Assembly (NCBI RefSeq): GCF_022627325.1
Contig: NZ_JAETZZ010000006.1
Location: forward strand, 62,001 to 126,000
Origin: Pseudomonas putida
GTDB lineage: Bacteria; Pseudomonadota; Gammaproteobacteria; Pseudomonadales; Pseudomonadaceae
Direction of reading: 5' to 3'
Length of the DNA: 64,000 nucleotides
Shown: positions 34,573-43,326 of the stretch, piece by piece
Layout of the letters: every line of letters begins with the position of its first letter
Numbering within the stretch: position 1 is the stretch's first letter
Notes under the pieces: model-generated
Seen by the model: the letters and a program-made list of their open reading frames with translations, nothing else
Told to the model about the DNA's origin: nothing
The model's database searches: none
Translations under genes and position numbers: made by a program

Positions 34573-36027
34573 TCAGCCGACCAGCGGATCACCGACATGC
34601 AGGATCTTCATGCCGTTGGTACCACCGATGGTGTGGTAGCTGTCGCCCTTGGTCAGGATCACCCAGTCGCCTTGCGCCACCAGGCCACGCTTGAGCAGTT
34701 CGTCGACCGCCGCCTGGCTGACCTTGTCGGCCGGCAGCGAAGCCGGGTCGAACGCGATCGGGTAGACGCCGCGGAACATCGACGCGCGCGCTTGGGTAGC
34801 GCGGTGCGGCGACAGTGCGTAGATCGGCACATGCGAGCGCAGGCGCGACATGATCAGCGGGGTGTAGCCACTTTCGGTGAGGGCGATGATCGCCTTGACA
34901 CCGGGGAAGTGGTTGGCGGTGTACATGGCCGCCAGGGCGATGCTCTCGTCGCAGCGCTCGAAGGTGGTGTGCAAACGGTGGCTGGATTTCTGGCTGGTCG
35001 GATGCTTTTCAGCGCCCAGACAGATGCGCGCCATGGCCTGGACCGCTTCGATCGGGTAGGAACCGGCGGCGCTTTCGGCCGACAGCATCACCGCATCGGT
35101 GTTGTCCAGCACGGCGTTGGCCACGTCGGAAACTTCGGCGCGGGTCGGCATCGGGTTCTGGATCATCGACTCCATCATCTGGGTCGCCACGATCACCGCC
35201 TTGTTGTTGCGGCGAGCGTGCTGGATGATCTTCTTCTGGATGGCGATCAGCTCGGCGTCACCGATTTCCACGCCCAGGTCGCCACGGGCAACCATCACGG
35301 CATCGGAGGCAGCGATCAGCTTGTCGAGGGTTTCGTCGTCGGCAACGGCTTCGGCACGCTCGATCTTCGCCACCAGCCAGGCGCTGCCGCCGGACTCGTC
35401 GCGCAGCTTGCGGGCATATTCCATGTCGCTGGCGTCACGCGGGAAGGATACGGCGAGGTAGTCCAGGTCCATTTCCGCGGCCAGCTTGATGTCGGCCTTG
35501 TCTTTTTCGGTCAGGGCTGGTGCGGTCAGGCCGCCACCTTTGCGGTTGATGCCTTTGTGGTCCGACAGCGGGCCACCGATGATCACCACGCAGTGCAGTG
35601 CATCAGCGGTAGCGGTCTCGACGCGCATGACCACACGGCCGTCGTCGAGCAACAGTTCGTCACCAACGCCGCAGTCCTTGACCAGGTCGGGATAGTCGAT
35701 ACCGACGATGTCCTGGTTGCCTTCGGTCAGCGGATGGGCGGTGGAGAAGGTGAACTTGTCACCGATCTTCAGTTCGATGCGCTTGTTGCTGAACTTGGCG
35801 ATGCGGATCTTCGGACCCTGCAGATCGCCCAGCAATGCGACATGGCGGCCGTTCTTGGCAGCGATCTCACGGATCAGGCGGGCGCGCGCCTTGTGCTCGT
35901 CCGGGGTGCCGTGGGAAAAGTTCAGACGTGCCACGTCCAGGCCGGCGAGGATCAGCTGTTCGATCACTTGCGGCGAGTTGCTGGCGGGGCCGAGGGTGGC
36001 GACGATTTTGGTACGGCGGATGGTCAT
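34573..36027 (-). CDS. pykA: Pyruvate kinase PykA
   Basis: 484 residues. Hallmarks are RRTKIVATLGPAS at the N terminus, RLNFSHG, the lysine-centred active-site motif WLVAKIERAEA, VMVARGDLGVEI, and the C-terminal domain LTESGYTPLIMSRLR. It converts phosphoenolpyruvate and ADP to pyruvate and ATP. Pseudomonads have two isozymes; the length and the sbcB-turA-purU neighbourhood fit PykA. Monocistronic. Confidence 0.95.
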   Translation of the reverse strand: MTIRRTKIVATLGPASNSPQVIEQLILAGLDVARLNFSHGTPDEHKARARLIREIAAKNGRHVALLGDLQGPKIRIAKFSNKRIELKIGDKFTFSTAHPLTEGNQDIVGIDYPDLVKDCGVGDELLLDDGRVVMRVETATADALHCVVIIGGPLSDHKGINRKGGGLTAPALTEKDKADIKLAAEMDLDYLAVSFPRDASDMEYARKLRDESGGSAWLVAKIERAEAVADDETLDKLIAASDAVMVARGDLGVEIGDAELIAIQKKIIQHARRNNKAVIVATQMMESMIQNPMPTRAEVSDVANAVLDNTDAVMLSAESAAGSYPIEAVQAMARICLGAEKHPTSQKSSHRLHTTFERCDESIALAAMYTANHFPGVKAIIALTESGYTPLIMSRLRSHVPIYALSPHRATQARASMFRGVYPIAFDPASLPADKVSQAAVDELLKRGLVAQGDWVILTKGDSYHTIGGTNGMKILHVGDPLVG

Positions 36028-36125
36028 GCACAGACTCCTATAGTGAAGCGCAGCGAAAGGCTACTCCTGAATCGCCCTGTAGTCATTGTTCCGTTGCACT
36101 ACCTGAAGGCGGGTACGATAGGGCA

Positions 36126-36153
36126 GCTGCAAGCCGCACGTGGCAAGCTGAAG
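36126..36153. repeat. Partial heptanucleotide-repeat arm
   Basis: Four seven-base units in register (GCTGCAA, GCCGCAC, GTGGCAA, GCTGAAG) resemble the left arm of the heptad-repeat elements at 17432 and 43327, but no right arm follows. Lies in the 171-base region between pykA and the small lipoprotein gene. Confidence 0.45.
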
Positions 36154-36198
36154 AAATATACCGGCACGCCGATATACTCTTTATTAAAGGAGATCCCC

Positions 36199-36585
36199 AT
36201 GCGAGCCCTGATCGTTTTCGCCCTGGCGGCCAGCGCCGTCGGCTGTACCCGCTGGTCCATGGACCACCACCTGAACAACGCCTATCGTGCGTACGACCGT
36301 GGCGATTGCCAACGGGTGATGCTCGAGCTGTCACAGGTCGACCGTACCAGCCGCGCGCGGCCGTTCATTCATCCGGAAGTTTCGTTGCTGCGTGGCCAGT
36401 GCCTGGAGCGCCAGAAGCTTTACGTGGACGCTGCACAAACCTACGAGTACCTGATTCAGCAGTATCCACGCAACGAGTATGCCTACCGGGCCAAGGCGCG
36501 GCTGCAAACCCTGGAGAAGCTGGGCCACTACCGCGCTGGCGAGGCTGCGATGGCCAACCCGGTGAGTACCTCTCCTTGGCGTTAA
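36199..36585 (+). CDS. Small TPR-like lipoprotein
   Basis: 128 residues. The signal peptide ends in a lipobox (SAVGC, cysteine 16). The rest is helical with TPR-like repeats (AYRAYDRGDCQRVMLELSQV; AAQTYEYLIQQYPRNEYAYRAKARL). It resembles small tetratricopeptide lipoproteins of unknown role in pseudomonads. AAGGAG precedes the ATG. The frame continues far upstream antisense to pykA; that part is a shadow. Confidence 0.82.
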   Translation: MRALIVFALAASAVGCTRWSMDHHLNNAYRAYDRGDCQRVMLELSQVDRTSRARPFIHPEVSLLRGQCLERQKLYVDAAQTYEYLIQQYPRNEYAYRAKARLQTLEKLGHYRAGEAAMANPVSTSPWR

Positions 36586-36708
36586 CACCAAGGTGTCGTT
36601 TATTTCACGGGATTTGCCGCGCGCGCTGCGCTAACCTGTAACTCAGTTGTTACAACAACCGCCAGTACCTCGTATTCCTGGCATCGGGTACGGACTGCAA
36701 TTGTGACC

Positions 36709-37068
36709 ATGTTCAACCAGCGTCATATCGAGCGCCATCAGTTACCTTGCGTACTGATGGTCTTCAATCGCGTGACCGATCAGCCGATCGGGCAGTTGGG
36801 CAATGCCTCGGAAGATGGCTTGATGTTGATCAGCCAGTTACCGGTGCTGGTGGGCCCGGATTTCGAATTGCAATTGCGCCTGCCGCTGCCCGGTGGCGGC
36901 TTTCAGTTCATCAACCTGACCGCCAGTTGCCTGTGGTGCCGTGAGGACCAGACGCCTGGCCATTACGATTCGGGCTTCATGCTGTTGCAGGCACCACGCG
37001 AGTACGACGAGTTCGTGCGCTCGTTGCGCGACTATTTCAGTTTCCATCCGGCCAACGCTTCCGTCTGA
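36709..37068 (+). CDS. PilZ-domain protein
   Basis: 119 residues. The c-di-GMP-binding motifs are present: RxxxR as RHIERH near residue 5 and (D/N)xSxxG as NASEDG near residue 34, followed by the beta-barrel ending in DSGFMLLQAPREYDEF. It should be a cytosolic c-di-GMP receptor; output unknown. A GTG at 36703 is an alternative start. sbcB begins within 50 bases, so the two may be cotranscribed. Confidence 0.85.
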   Translation: MFNQRHIERHQLPCVLMVFNRVTDQPIGQLGNASEDGLMLISQLPVLVGPDFELQLRLPLPGGGFQFINLTASCLWCREDQTPGHYDSGFMLLQAPREYDEFVRSLRDYFSFHPANASV

Positions 37069-37114
37069 GGCCATGTCCGCTAGAATCGGGGCGACCTTCG
37101 ATCAGGACGACCCC

Positions 37115-38551
37115 GTGACCTCCAGCATTTTCTGGCACGACTACGAAACCACCGGTATCAATCCGCGCTGCGACAGGCCGTTGCAGGTGGCCGGTGTGCG
37201 CACCGACTTCGAGCTCAATGAAATCGACGAGCCGATAAGTCTTTATTGCCGCCCCAGCGACGATATCCTGCCGCACCCGGCGGCTTGCCTGGTGACAGGC
37301 ATCACCCCGCAGCAGCTGGCCAACCAGGGCCTGAGCGAAGCCGAGTTCATGACGCGGGTGCACGCGCAACTGGCCCAGCCGGGGACCTGCGGCGCGGGTT
37401 ACAACACGTTGCGCTTCGACGACGAGGTTACCCGCTACAGCCTGTACCGCAATTTCTTCGACCCGTATGCCCGGGAGTGGCAGGGCGGCAATAGCCGCTG
37501 GGACTTGATCGATGTGGTCCGCACTGCTTACGCCCTGCGCCCTGAGGGCATCGTCTGGCCGCAACAGGACGGGCGCGTCAGCTTGCGCCTTGAATTGCTC
37601 AGCAAGGCCAACGGCATCGATCATGGGCATGCCCACGAGGCACTTTCCGACGTGCGGGCTACCATCGCGCTGGCGCGCTTGATCCGCGACAAGCAGCCTA
37701 AGTTGTATGAGTGGCTGTTCCAATTGCGCAGCAAGCACAAAGTGATGGAGCAAATCCGTCTGCTGCAGCCCTTGGTGCATATATCGGGGCGCTTCTCGGC
37801 GGCGCGCAATTATCTTGGGGTGGTCTTGCCGTTGGCCTGGCACCCACGTAATCGCAACGCGCTGATTGTGTGCGACCTGCAAAGTGAAACCCTACCCTTA
37901 TTAAGGGAAAGTGCCGAGGTAATTCGTGAGCGCTTGTACACGCGTCGTGAGGAATTGTCTGATGGGCAATTACCCATACCGCTGAAGTTGGTGCAGATCA
38001 ATCGCTGCCCGGTAGTGGCGCCGCTTTCGGTATTGCGCGCGGCCGATCAGCAACGGCTCGGGATCGATCTGGCGCTCGTACACGCTCGCGCTGAAGAGTT
38101 GGCCAATCAGCAGAACGCCTGGCAACACAAGCTGGAACATATTTACGGCAAGGACGACTTTGCTCCGAGTGAAGATCCCGAGCAGCAATTGTATGAAGGG
38201 TTTCTCGGCGACCGCGACCGCCGGCTGTGTGAACAAGTAAGAACGCTGGACCCTTCACAGTTGGGGCAAGGCCACTGGATGTTCGATGACCCGCGCCTGC
38301 CTGAGTTGTTGTTCCGGTACCGGGCGCGTAACTTCCCGGACACCTTGAATAGCGAAGAGCGGCAGCGCTGGTATGGTTTCTGTCAGCAGCGATTGAGCGA
38401 CCCACACTGGGGAGCACCGAACACGCTGGGCGACTTCGAGCAGGCGCGGCAAAGCGCCTGGGCCAAGGCGGACGAGCCGGGGCGCCAGGTGCTGGACGCC
38501 TGGCAGGCGCATGCCCGTCAACTGGCAGAGCAATTTGCCATTCCTTTTTGA
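37115..38551 (+). CDS. sbcB: Exodeoxyribonuclease I
   Basis: 478 residues, normal for SbcB. DEDDh exonuclease residues: D and E in FWHDYETTG, middle Asp in LIDVVRTAY, and H and D in GHAHEALSDVRATIAL. It degrades single-stranded DNA 3' to 5' and acts in mismatch repair and recombination. I prefer GTG at 37115 (AGGA eight bases upstream, protein begins MTSSIFWHDYETT); ATG at 37073 would add 14 residues. Convergent with turA across a shared terminator. Confidence 0.93.
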   Translation: MTSSIFWHDYETTGINPRCDRPLQVAGVRTDFELNEIDEPISLYCRPSDDILPHPAACLVTGITPQQLANQGLSEAEFMTRVHAQLAQPGTCGAGYNTLRFDDEVTRYSLYRNFFDPYAREWQGGNSRWDLIDVVRTAYALRPEGIVWPQQDGRVSLRLELLSKANGIDHGHAHEALSDVRATIALARLIRDKQPKLYEWLFQLRSKHKVMEQIRLLQPLVHISGRFSAARNYLGVVLPLAWHPRNRNALIVCDLQSETLPLLRESAEVIRERLYTRREELSDGQLPIPLKLVQINRCPVVAPLSVLRAADQQRLGIDLALVHARAEELANQQNAWQHKLEHIYGKDDFAPSEDPEQQLYEGFLGDRDRRLCEQVRTLDPSQLGQGHWMFDDPRLPELLFRYRARNFPDTLNSEERQRWYGFCQQRLSDPHWGAPNTLGDFEQARQSAWAKADEPGRQVLDAWQAHARQLAEQFAIPF

Positions 38552-38571
38552 GTGGTTTTGTACACGCAAAC

Positions 38572-38600
38572 AAAAACGCCGGCATTGTGCCGGCGTTTTT
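38572..38600. terminator. Bidirectional terminator between sbcB and turA
   Basis: AAAAACGCCGGCA and TGCCGGCGTTTTT form a perfect 13-base-pair stem around TTG, with T-runs on both strands. It can end both converging transcripts. Confidence 0.92.
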
Positions 38601-38631
38601 GTTTTAAGCAGTACAGCGATCGAGCGGACAA

Positions 38632-39009
38632 TCAGTCCAGCAGGGTCGCCCAGCTTTCAACCACATCGCCACCCCATTTGGCTTTCCACTCTTTCAGGGT
38701 TTTGTGGTTGCCGCCTTTGGTTTCGATCACTTCACCGTTGTGCGGGTTTTTGTATTGCTTGACCTTGCGCGCACGTTTGGTGGCGGTGGTCTTGACTGCG
38801 CCACGTGGGCCTTTGCTCAGCTTCGATTCTGGGTCGAGCAGGGCAATGACGTCGCGCAGCGATTTGGAGTATTCGCCCATCAGCGTGCGCAGTTTGCCTT
38901 CGAACTCCAGTTCTTTCTTCAGCTTGTCATCCTGCGACAGGTTGGCCAGGCGGGCTTGAAGTTCTTTGATGGCTTCTTCGGTGGCGCGGTATTCGTTGAT
39001 CAGGGACAT
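38632..39009 (-). CDS. turA: MvaT/TurA-family H-NS-like nucleoid protein
   Basis: 125 residues. The N-terminal coiled coil (INEYRATEEAIKELQARLANL) drives oligomerisation. The C-terminal domain has RARKVKQYKNPHNGEVIETK, with the basic residues that insert into AT-rich minor grooves, and ends WKAKWGGDVVESWATLLD. MvaT-type proteins silence horizontally acquired AT-rich DNA; P. putida TurA also represses the TOL Pu promoter. Genomic position beside sbcB and purU fits turA. Confidence 0.92.
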   Translation of the reverse strand: MSLINEYRATEEAIKELQARLANLSQDDKLKKELEFEGKLRTLMGEYSKSLRDVIALLDPESKLSKGPRGAVKTTATKRARKVKQYKNPHNGEVIETKGGNHKTLKEWKAKWGGDVVESWATLLD

Positions 39010-39306
39010 GGAGTGTTCCTTAATGCGTGTTCGGGAAATGTGTGGAGCAATAATAGACAGGCGATACTCTCAAGTAAACCTATTAATCAGTTCATCAACT
39101 GTTTATGTGGGCTGTGACAAAATATCTCAAGGTTAAAAAAATATTTACATTAGCCCGCGTAACTCGTCATGTTTCGCCTGGCTGTTGCTGCGTGCCACGG
39201 CCCGCGTCTAGGCGCGCAAGGGGCGATGGCGGGGTGCAATGATTACTGCGTTTTTCCGGGCGGGCCGCTAGAATGAGCGCCTTTGCGAAGTTCTGGAGTC
39301 TTATTC
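39010..39306. other. Promoter region between turA and purU
   Basis: 297 bases between divergent genes, without a plausible gene. The turA-proximal half is AT-rich for this genome (AAAAAAATATTTACATTA near 39126-39147), which suits autoregulation by TurA. I see no terminator or RNA structure here. Confidence 0.5.
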
Positions 39307-40158
39307 ATGCGCACCTATCGTCTGGTGATCGCTTGCCCCGACCGTGTTGGTATCGTGGCGAAAGTCAGTAATTTCCTGGCTTTGTACAATGGCTGGATCA
39401 ACGAAGCGAGCCACCACTCCGATGAGCAGAGTGGCTGGTTCTTCATGCGCCATGAAATCCGCGCCGAATCGCTGCCATTCGGTATCGAGGCCTTCCGCGA
39501 AGCCTTTTCGCCGATAGCCGAAGAGTTTTCCATGACCTGGCGCATTACGGATTCGGCTCAGAAAAAGCGTGTGGTGTTGATGGCGAGCCGTGAATCCCAC
39601 TGCCTGGCTGATCTGCTGCATCGCTGGCACACGGATGAACTCGATTGCGAGATCCCCTGCGTGATCTCCAACCACAACGACCTGCGCAGCATGGTCGAGT
39701 GGCACGGCATCCCGTTCTTCCATGTACCCGTCGACCCGAAAGACAAGGCGCCTGCGTTCGCTGAAGTGTCGCGCCTGGTCCAGGAACATGCGGCCGATGT
39801 GGTTGTGCTGGCGCGGTACATGCAAATCCTGCCACCGCAGTTGTGCCAGGATTACGCCGAAAAAGTCATCAACATCCACCACAGCTTCCTGCCGTCGTTC
39901 GTCGGTGCCAAGCCTTACCACCAGGCCGCCCTGCGTGGGGTGAAGCTGATCGGTGCTACTTGCCACTACGTGACCGAAGAACTGGACGCAGGCCCGATCA
40001 TCGAGCAGGACGTGGTGCGTGTGAGCCATGCCGACAGCATCGAGGACATGGTCCGCTTCGGCCGCGATGTGGAGAAGATGGTGCTTGCCCGTGGCCTGCG
40101 CTATCACTTGGAAGACCGCGTGCTGGTGCACGGCAACAAGACTGTGGTGTTCGACTGA
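39307..40158 (+). CDS. purU: Formyltetrahydrofolate deformylase PurU
   Basis: 283 residues. An ACT domain at 1-85 (RTYRLVIACPDRVGIVAKVSNF) and a formyltransferase-like domain with catalytic NIHHSFLPSFVGAKPYHQA and the downstream aspartate in ELDAGPIIEQD. It releases formate from 10-formyl-THF, supplying formate and balancing one-carbon pools. Start ATG at residue 9 of the open frame, where the ACT domain begins. A GGGGCTGCA-C-TGCAGCCCC hairpin follows at 40169-40187. Confidence 0.95.
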   Translation: MRTYRLVIACPDRVGIVAKVSNFLALYNGWINEASHHSDEQSGWFFMRHEIRAESLPFGIEAFREAFSPIAEEFSMTWRITDSAQKKRVVLMASRESHCLADLLHRWHTDELDCEIPCVISNHNDLRSMVEWHGIPFFHVPVDPKDKAPAFAEVSRLVQEHAADVVVLARYMQILPPQLCQDYAEKVINIHHSFLPSFVGAKPYHQAALRGVKLIGATCHYVTEELDAGPIIEQDVVRVSHADSIEDMVRFGRDVEKMVLARGLRYHLEDRVLVHGNKTVVFD

Positions 40159-40207
40159 TACGGGCTTTGGGGCTGCACTGCAGCCCCAGCCATGCAGGGG
40201 GTGAAAC

Positions 40208-40441
40208 ATGACAGGCTCACGCAACAAACCCACCGCATCAGCACCGCCTACCCTCGGGGAAGGCTGCCTTTCTCGCTACGACCCCGACGCCCTGAGCGAA
40301 CAGGACGGCACTGATTTCCCCGGTGCCGCTGAGCTCTGGCGCCAGCTCAACCCGTCTGACGCCGCCAGCGCTCCAGCAGGGGACGCGCCAGCAGGCAGAC
40401 AAACACCGGCCCCCCGGCCAGCAGATAAAAGTAGTAAGTGA
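40208..40441 (+). CDS. Small proline/alanine-rich protein overlapping the next gene
   Basis: 77 residues. The first half reads like a real protein (GCLSRYDPDALSEQDGTDFPGAAELWRQLN); the second half is low-complexity Ala/Pro. AGGGGGTG stands before the ATG. The 3' 95 bases overlap the convergent membrane-protein gene, and this tail may be fortuitous. Not recognised. The opposite-strand gene is certain; this one is possible. Confidence 0.4.
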   Translation: MTGSRNKPTASAPPTLGEGCLSRYDPDALSEQDGTDFPGAAELWRQLNPSDAASAPAGDAPAGRQTPAPRPADKSSK

Positions 40442-41339
40442 CCGCACGCCAGATCAGGATCGCCGCAGCCGCGGTGGAACTGCCCACCAAAGGCGTCAAC
40501 AGGCTCGCCGAGGTCAGCTCGGCCGCCCCGGCGCCGCCCGGCAGCAGGCTGAACTGCCCGGCACTGAGCGAGAGCATCTGTACCAGGAAGCTCGGAATCC
40601 ACGACAACTCCACACCCAAGCCTTGCAAGACCAGGTACAGCACGCTGTAGCGCAGGCTCCAATGCGCGCAGGTGAGGGTGAACACCAGTGCCAGTGTGCT
40701 TTTTGGCAGCTGCCAGGTCTGCGCCAAGGCATCGATGAAGTGCAACAGCTTGCGCGCCCAGCGCCGTTTGCGCGCAGGCGCCACCCCCATGCGCTGCAGC
40801 AGCCGCCCATTCAGGCGCATCACCGTCCGTCGGTACCGTAGCAGCGCCACGATTGCCGCCAGTGCCGAGCACAGCAGTAGGGCACTGCCCAGCAACATGC
40901 TCTGCTGGCTGCGGCCAAGGCTGTGGAACAGTGCGTAACCGGCGATTGCCAACATGGCGCAGAAGAAGAACAGCAGATCATTCAACTGGTCCATGGCAAA
41001 CACCGCGCCGCTGCGTGCCGGGCCGATACGGTCACGGGCCAGCAGGGCCATGAGTGTCAACGGCCCGCCGCTGCCGCCTGGGGTGGTGCAAATGGCGAAT
41101 TCGGTGGCCATCACCACGCCGAGGCTGCGCACGTGGCCAAGCTTTGCTCCCTGCTGGCCAAGCAGCAGGCGCAAGCGCACGGCATTGATTACCCAGCACA
41201 TCAGGATCATGCCCAGCAGGGTCAGCAGCAGTGCGGGGTCGAAGGCCTTGAGCCTGGGCAGCAGGTCGCTGCCCCCCAGCAGGGCCGGTATCACCATGGC
41301 CATCACCAGCGCCATGGCCAGCCAGCCCAGACGGTTCAT
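40347..41339 (-). CDS. Flippase-like integral membrane protein (UPF0104/LPG synthase TM domain family)
   Basis: 330 residues with about eight hydrophobic helices and no soluble catalytic domain. Segments such as GVVMATEFAICTTPGGSGGPLTLMALLARDRIG and SLSAGQFSLLPGGAGAAELTSASLL are characteristic of the lysylphosphatidylglycerol synthase membrane region and related AglD-like families. The family is proposed to move or modify lipid-linked intermediates. The start overlaps the deacetylase stop (ATGA). Third gene of a glycosyltransferase-deacetylase-membrane protein operon, which suggests surface glycolipid assembly. Confidence 0.85.
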   Translation of the reverse strand: MNRLGWLAMALVMAMVIPALLGGSDLLPRLKAFDPALLLTLLGMILMCWVINAVRLRLLLGQQGAKLGHVRSLGVVMATEFAICTTPGGSGGPLTLMALLARDRIGPARSGAVFAMDQLNDLLFFFCAMLAIAGYALFHSLGRSQQSMLLGSALLLCSALAAIVALLRYRRTVMRLNGRLLQRMGVAPARKRRWARKLLHFIDALAQTWQLPKSTLALVFTLTCAHWSLRYSVLYLVLQGLGVELSWIPSFLVQMLSLSAGQFSLLPGGAGAAELTSASLLTPLVGSSTAAAAILIWRAVTYYFYLLAGGPVFVCLLARPLLERWRRQTG

Positions 41340-42100
41340 CCTACTGCCTGGCGCTGTAGCCAGGCCGACTTGGTCAGGGGGGCGCGCCCTTGCATCAGCA
41401 GCTTGTCCAGCGTGCGCAGCCAGTAATCTCGTGAGGCGCGGTGGCGCATGTCCACGGGGTGCAGCCCAAGGCGCAGGGTCTCAGCGTTGCGCCAGCGCCT
41501 GCACTGCCAGTCACAGACCACCTGCGACACACCACGACGCCAGGCGCTGCGGGCACTCCAGACCAGGCCCGGGGCATTGAACGCGGTGAAGTCGGGTAAA
41601 CGATAAAGGTGCTGCGGGGTGCTGGTGTAGCGCAACGGCAATTGGCTCAAGGCCTGGCGGGTGCCTTGGCTCATCAGCCAGGCTGGGGCGACGAAGCCTG
41701 CCACGGGCCAGCCTTGCCGGTCGAAGACTTCAAGGCCGGCCTCCAGGCGTTGCATGGCCTGCGCCTGGTTCAAGGCATAGAACTCCCCTTCATGGGTGTA
41801 CAGGCGGCGCATGAAGTAGTCACGCAGGCTGCGTGGCGCTGGCCCGTCGTCGGCGTGATACAAGCCATGCAGCGCCAGTTCGTCGCCACGCGCCAGGCGT
41901 CGTTCGAGCAGGCGGCAGAATGCGGGTGAGCCTGCCAGCGGGTTGCGGTGATGGAAGTTCGGCACTACCAGCCAGGTCATGGGCACATGGCCCATTTCGT
42001 CGACGGCCTCGACGAAGGGCTGGTAATCCGGCCAGGTCTCAGGCGCCATGTCATGCAGCACAAGCATCAGGCTGCCCGGCGCGGCGCTGGTCTCAAGCAT
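41336..42100 (-). CDS. Polysaccharide deacetylase-like protein (DUF2334)
   Basis: 254 residues. The NodB-like barrel is marked by LMLVLHDMAPETWPDYQPF (His-Asp), ELALHGLYHADDG (H-x-x-x-H metal ligands) and VAGFVAPAWLMS. The family removes acetyl groups from sugars or acts on related amides. Start at the ATG that overlaps the 3' end of the glycosyltransferase by eight bases; the longer frame is a shadow. Middle gene of a three-gene operon. Confidence 0.87.
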   Translation of the reverse strand: MLETSAAPGSLMLVLHDMAPETWPDYQPFVEAVDEMGHVPMTWLVVPNFHHRNPLAGSPAFCRLLERRLARGDELALHGLYHADDGPAPRSLRDYFMRRLYTHEGEFYALNQAQAMQRLEAGLEVFDRQGWPVAGFVAPAWLMSQGTRQALSQLPLRYTSTPQHLYRLPDFTAFNAPGLVWSARSAWRRGVSQVVCDWQCRRWRNAETLRLGLHPVDMRHRASRDYWLRTLDKLLMQGRAPLTKSAWLQRQAVG

Positions 42101-43205
42101 GGGCGCGTACCTGCGGTTGATGGCCAAGCACCGCCTGATAGTGCTGCAGCAGGCCGGCGACGACATTGTCCCATGAATAATGCTGCTCCACATGGCTGCG
42201 GGCCTGGGCCCCGAGCTTGCGCACGCCGGCTTCGAACACCTCACGCACCGCGGTGGCCATGGCCAGGCCGTCGTTTGCCCGGCACAGGCGCCCGCACTGC
42301 TCATTGACGATCTCGCCGAAGGCCCCGGCGTGCACGGCCACCACGGGCGTGGCGCTGGCCATGGCTTCAAGGATGACCAGGCCGAAGGTTTCCTGGTCGC
42401 CGGCATGCACCAGCAGGTCGGCGCTGGCCACGAGCCGGGCGACGTCCTGCGGCGCGCAGAATCGATTGATCACACTGACGTTGTCAGGGACGTTGCTTGG
42501 CATGTTCGAGCCTACCAGCAGCAGGTGGTAAGGGCGGCCAAGGCGCTGTATGCAATCGAGCAGTACGGGCAGGTTTTTTTCCCGCGAGCCACGGCCAGCG
42601 AAGACCAGCAGGCGGCTGGTATCGGGGATACCCAGTTCGGCGCGCAGTTGTGGGTCACGGTGTTGCGGGTTGAACGTGGCCAAGTCCACGCCCAGGCGCT
42701 GCACATGCACATCGCGCACGCCCAGGCGGCGAAGTTTGTCGGCCATCACCTGGCTGGGCGCCAGCACTCGGTCGAAATTGCCGTACAGCTTGCTGACATA
42801 GGCTTCTACATTCGGCGTGAACCAGTTGCCCATGCGGTTGCTGACCAGCAGTGGCAAGTCGGAGTGATAGAAGCCGATCACGGGGACATCGAGCTGGCGG
42901 CGCGCCTCGAGGGCGGCCCAGGCGGTCAGGTACGGGTCACCCACTTCGATGAGGTCGGGCTTGAGGCCGCGCAGCACATTGCACCAGGGAGCAAGGCGCA
43001 CGGGGAAGCGGTAGCCTTTGCCAAAGGGCAGGGGCGGCGCCGGAACTTGATAGATGCCGTCTTCCTGGCGAGCACTGGCCCCGGGAATCAACAGGCTGTG
43101 GCGTACGCCCTCAATGGCGTCGAGACGGTGGTGTTTGGCATCAAGATAGGTACGTACGCCCCCGCTGGCCGGGGCGTAGAACATGGTGATGTCAGCGATG
43201 TGCAC
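42093..43205 (-). CDS. Family 4 glycosyltransferase
   Basis: 370 residues with a GT-B fold. The N-terminal acceptor domain has MFYAPASGGVRTYLDAK with glycine-rich loop; the C-terminal donor domain has VFAGRGSREKNLPVLLDC and the nucleotide-sugar motif DQETFGLVILEAMASATPVV (EX7E). It transfers an activated hexose to an unknown acceptor. GTG at 43205 is preferred, nine bases after GGAGGG; the ATG at 43214 touches that ribosome site. The operon continues with the deacetylase and the flippase-like protein. Confidence 0.88.
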   Translation of the reverse strand: MHIADITMFYAPASGGVRTYLDAKHHRLDAIEGVRHSLLIPGASARQEDGIYQVPAPPLPFGKGYRFPVRLAPWCNVLRGLKPDLIEVGDPYLTAWAALEARRQLDVPVIGFYHSDLPLLVSNRMGNWFTPNVEAYVSKLYGNFDRVLAPSQVMADKLRRLGVRDVHVQRLGVDLATFNPQHRDPQLRAELGIPDTSRLLVFAGRGSREKNLPVLLDCIQRLGRPYHLLLVGSNMPSNVPDNVSVINRFCAPQDVARLVASADLLVHAGDQETFGLVILEAMASATPVVAVHAGAFGEIVNEQCGRLCRANDGLAMATAVREVFEAGVRKLGAQARSHVEQHYSWDNVVAGLLQHYQAVLGHQPQVRAHA

Positions 43206-43326
43206 GATCAGCATCCCTCCGGGATCGACTTTTGGTCCGTCATCGGGCTGTAACAGGCCGACGATGACGCGCCTAAAGATTGACCTACCTGAAGGATAGT
43301 TTGTTCGGTTGGGTTGGGAGCTGCAG

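Noticed and set aside
36126..36153. Full third heptad-repeat hairpin
   Set aside because: Only one degenerate arm is present, so it was listed as a remnant and not as a complete element.
34522..36198. Long plus-strand open frame upstream of the small TPR lipoprotein
   Set aside because: It is antisense to pykA along its full length and shows low-complexity shadow composition; only the part from 36199 with a lipobox is a gene.
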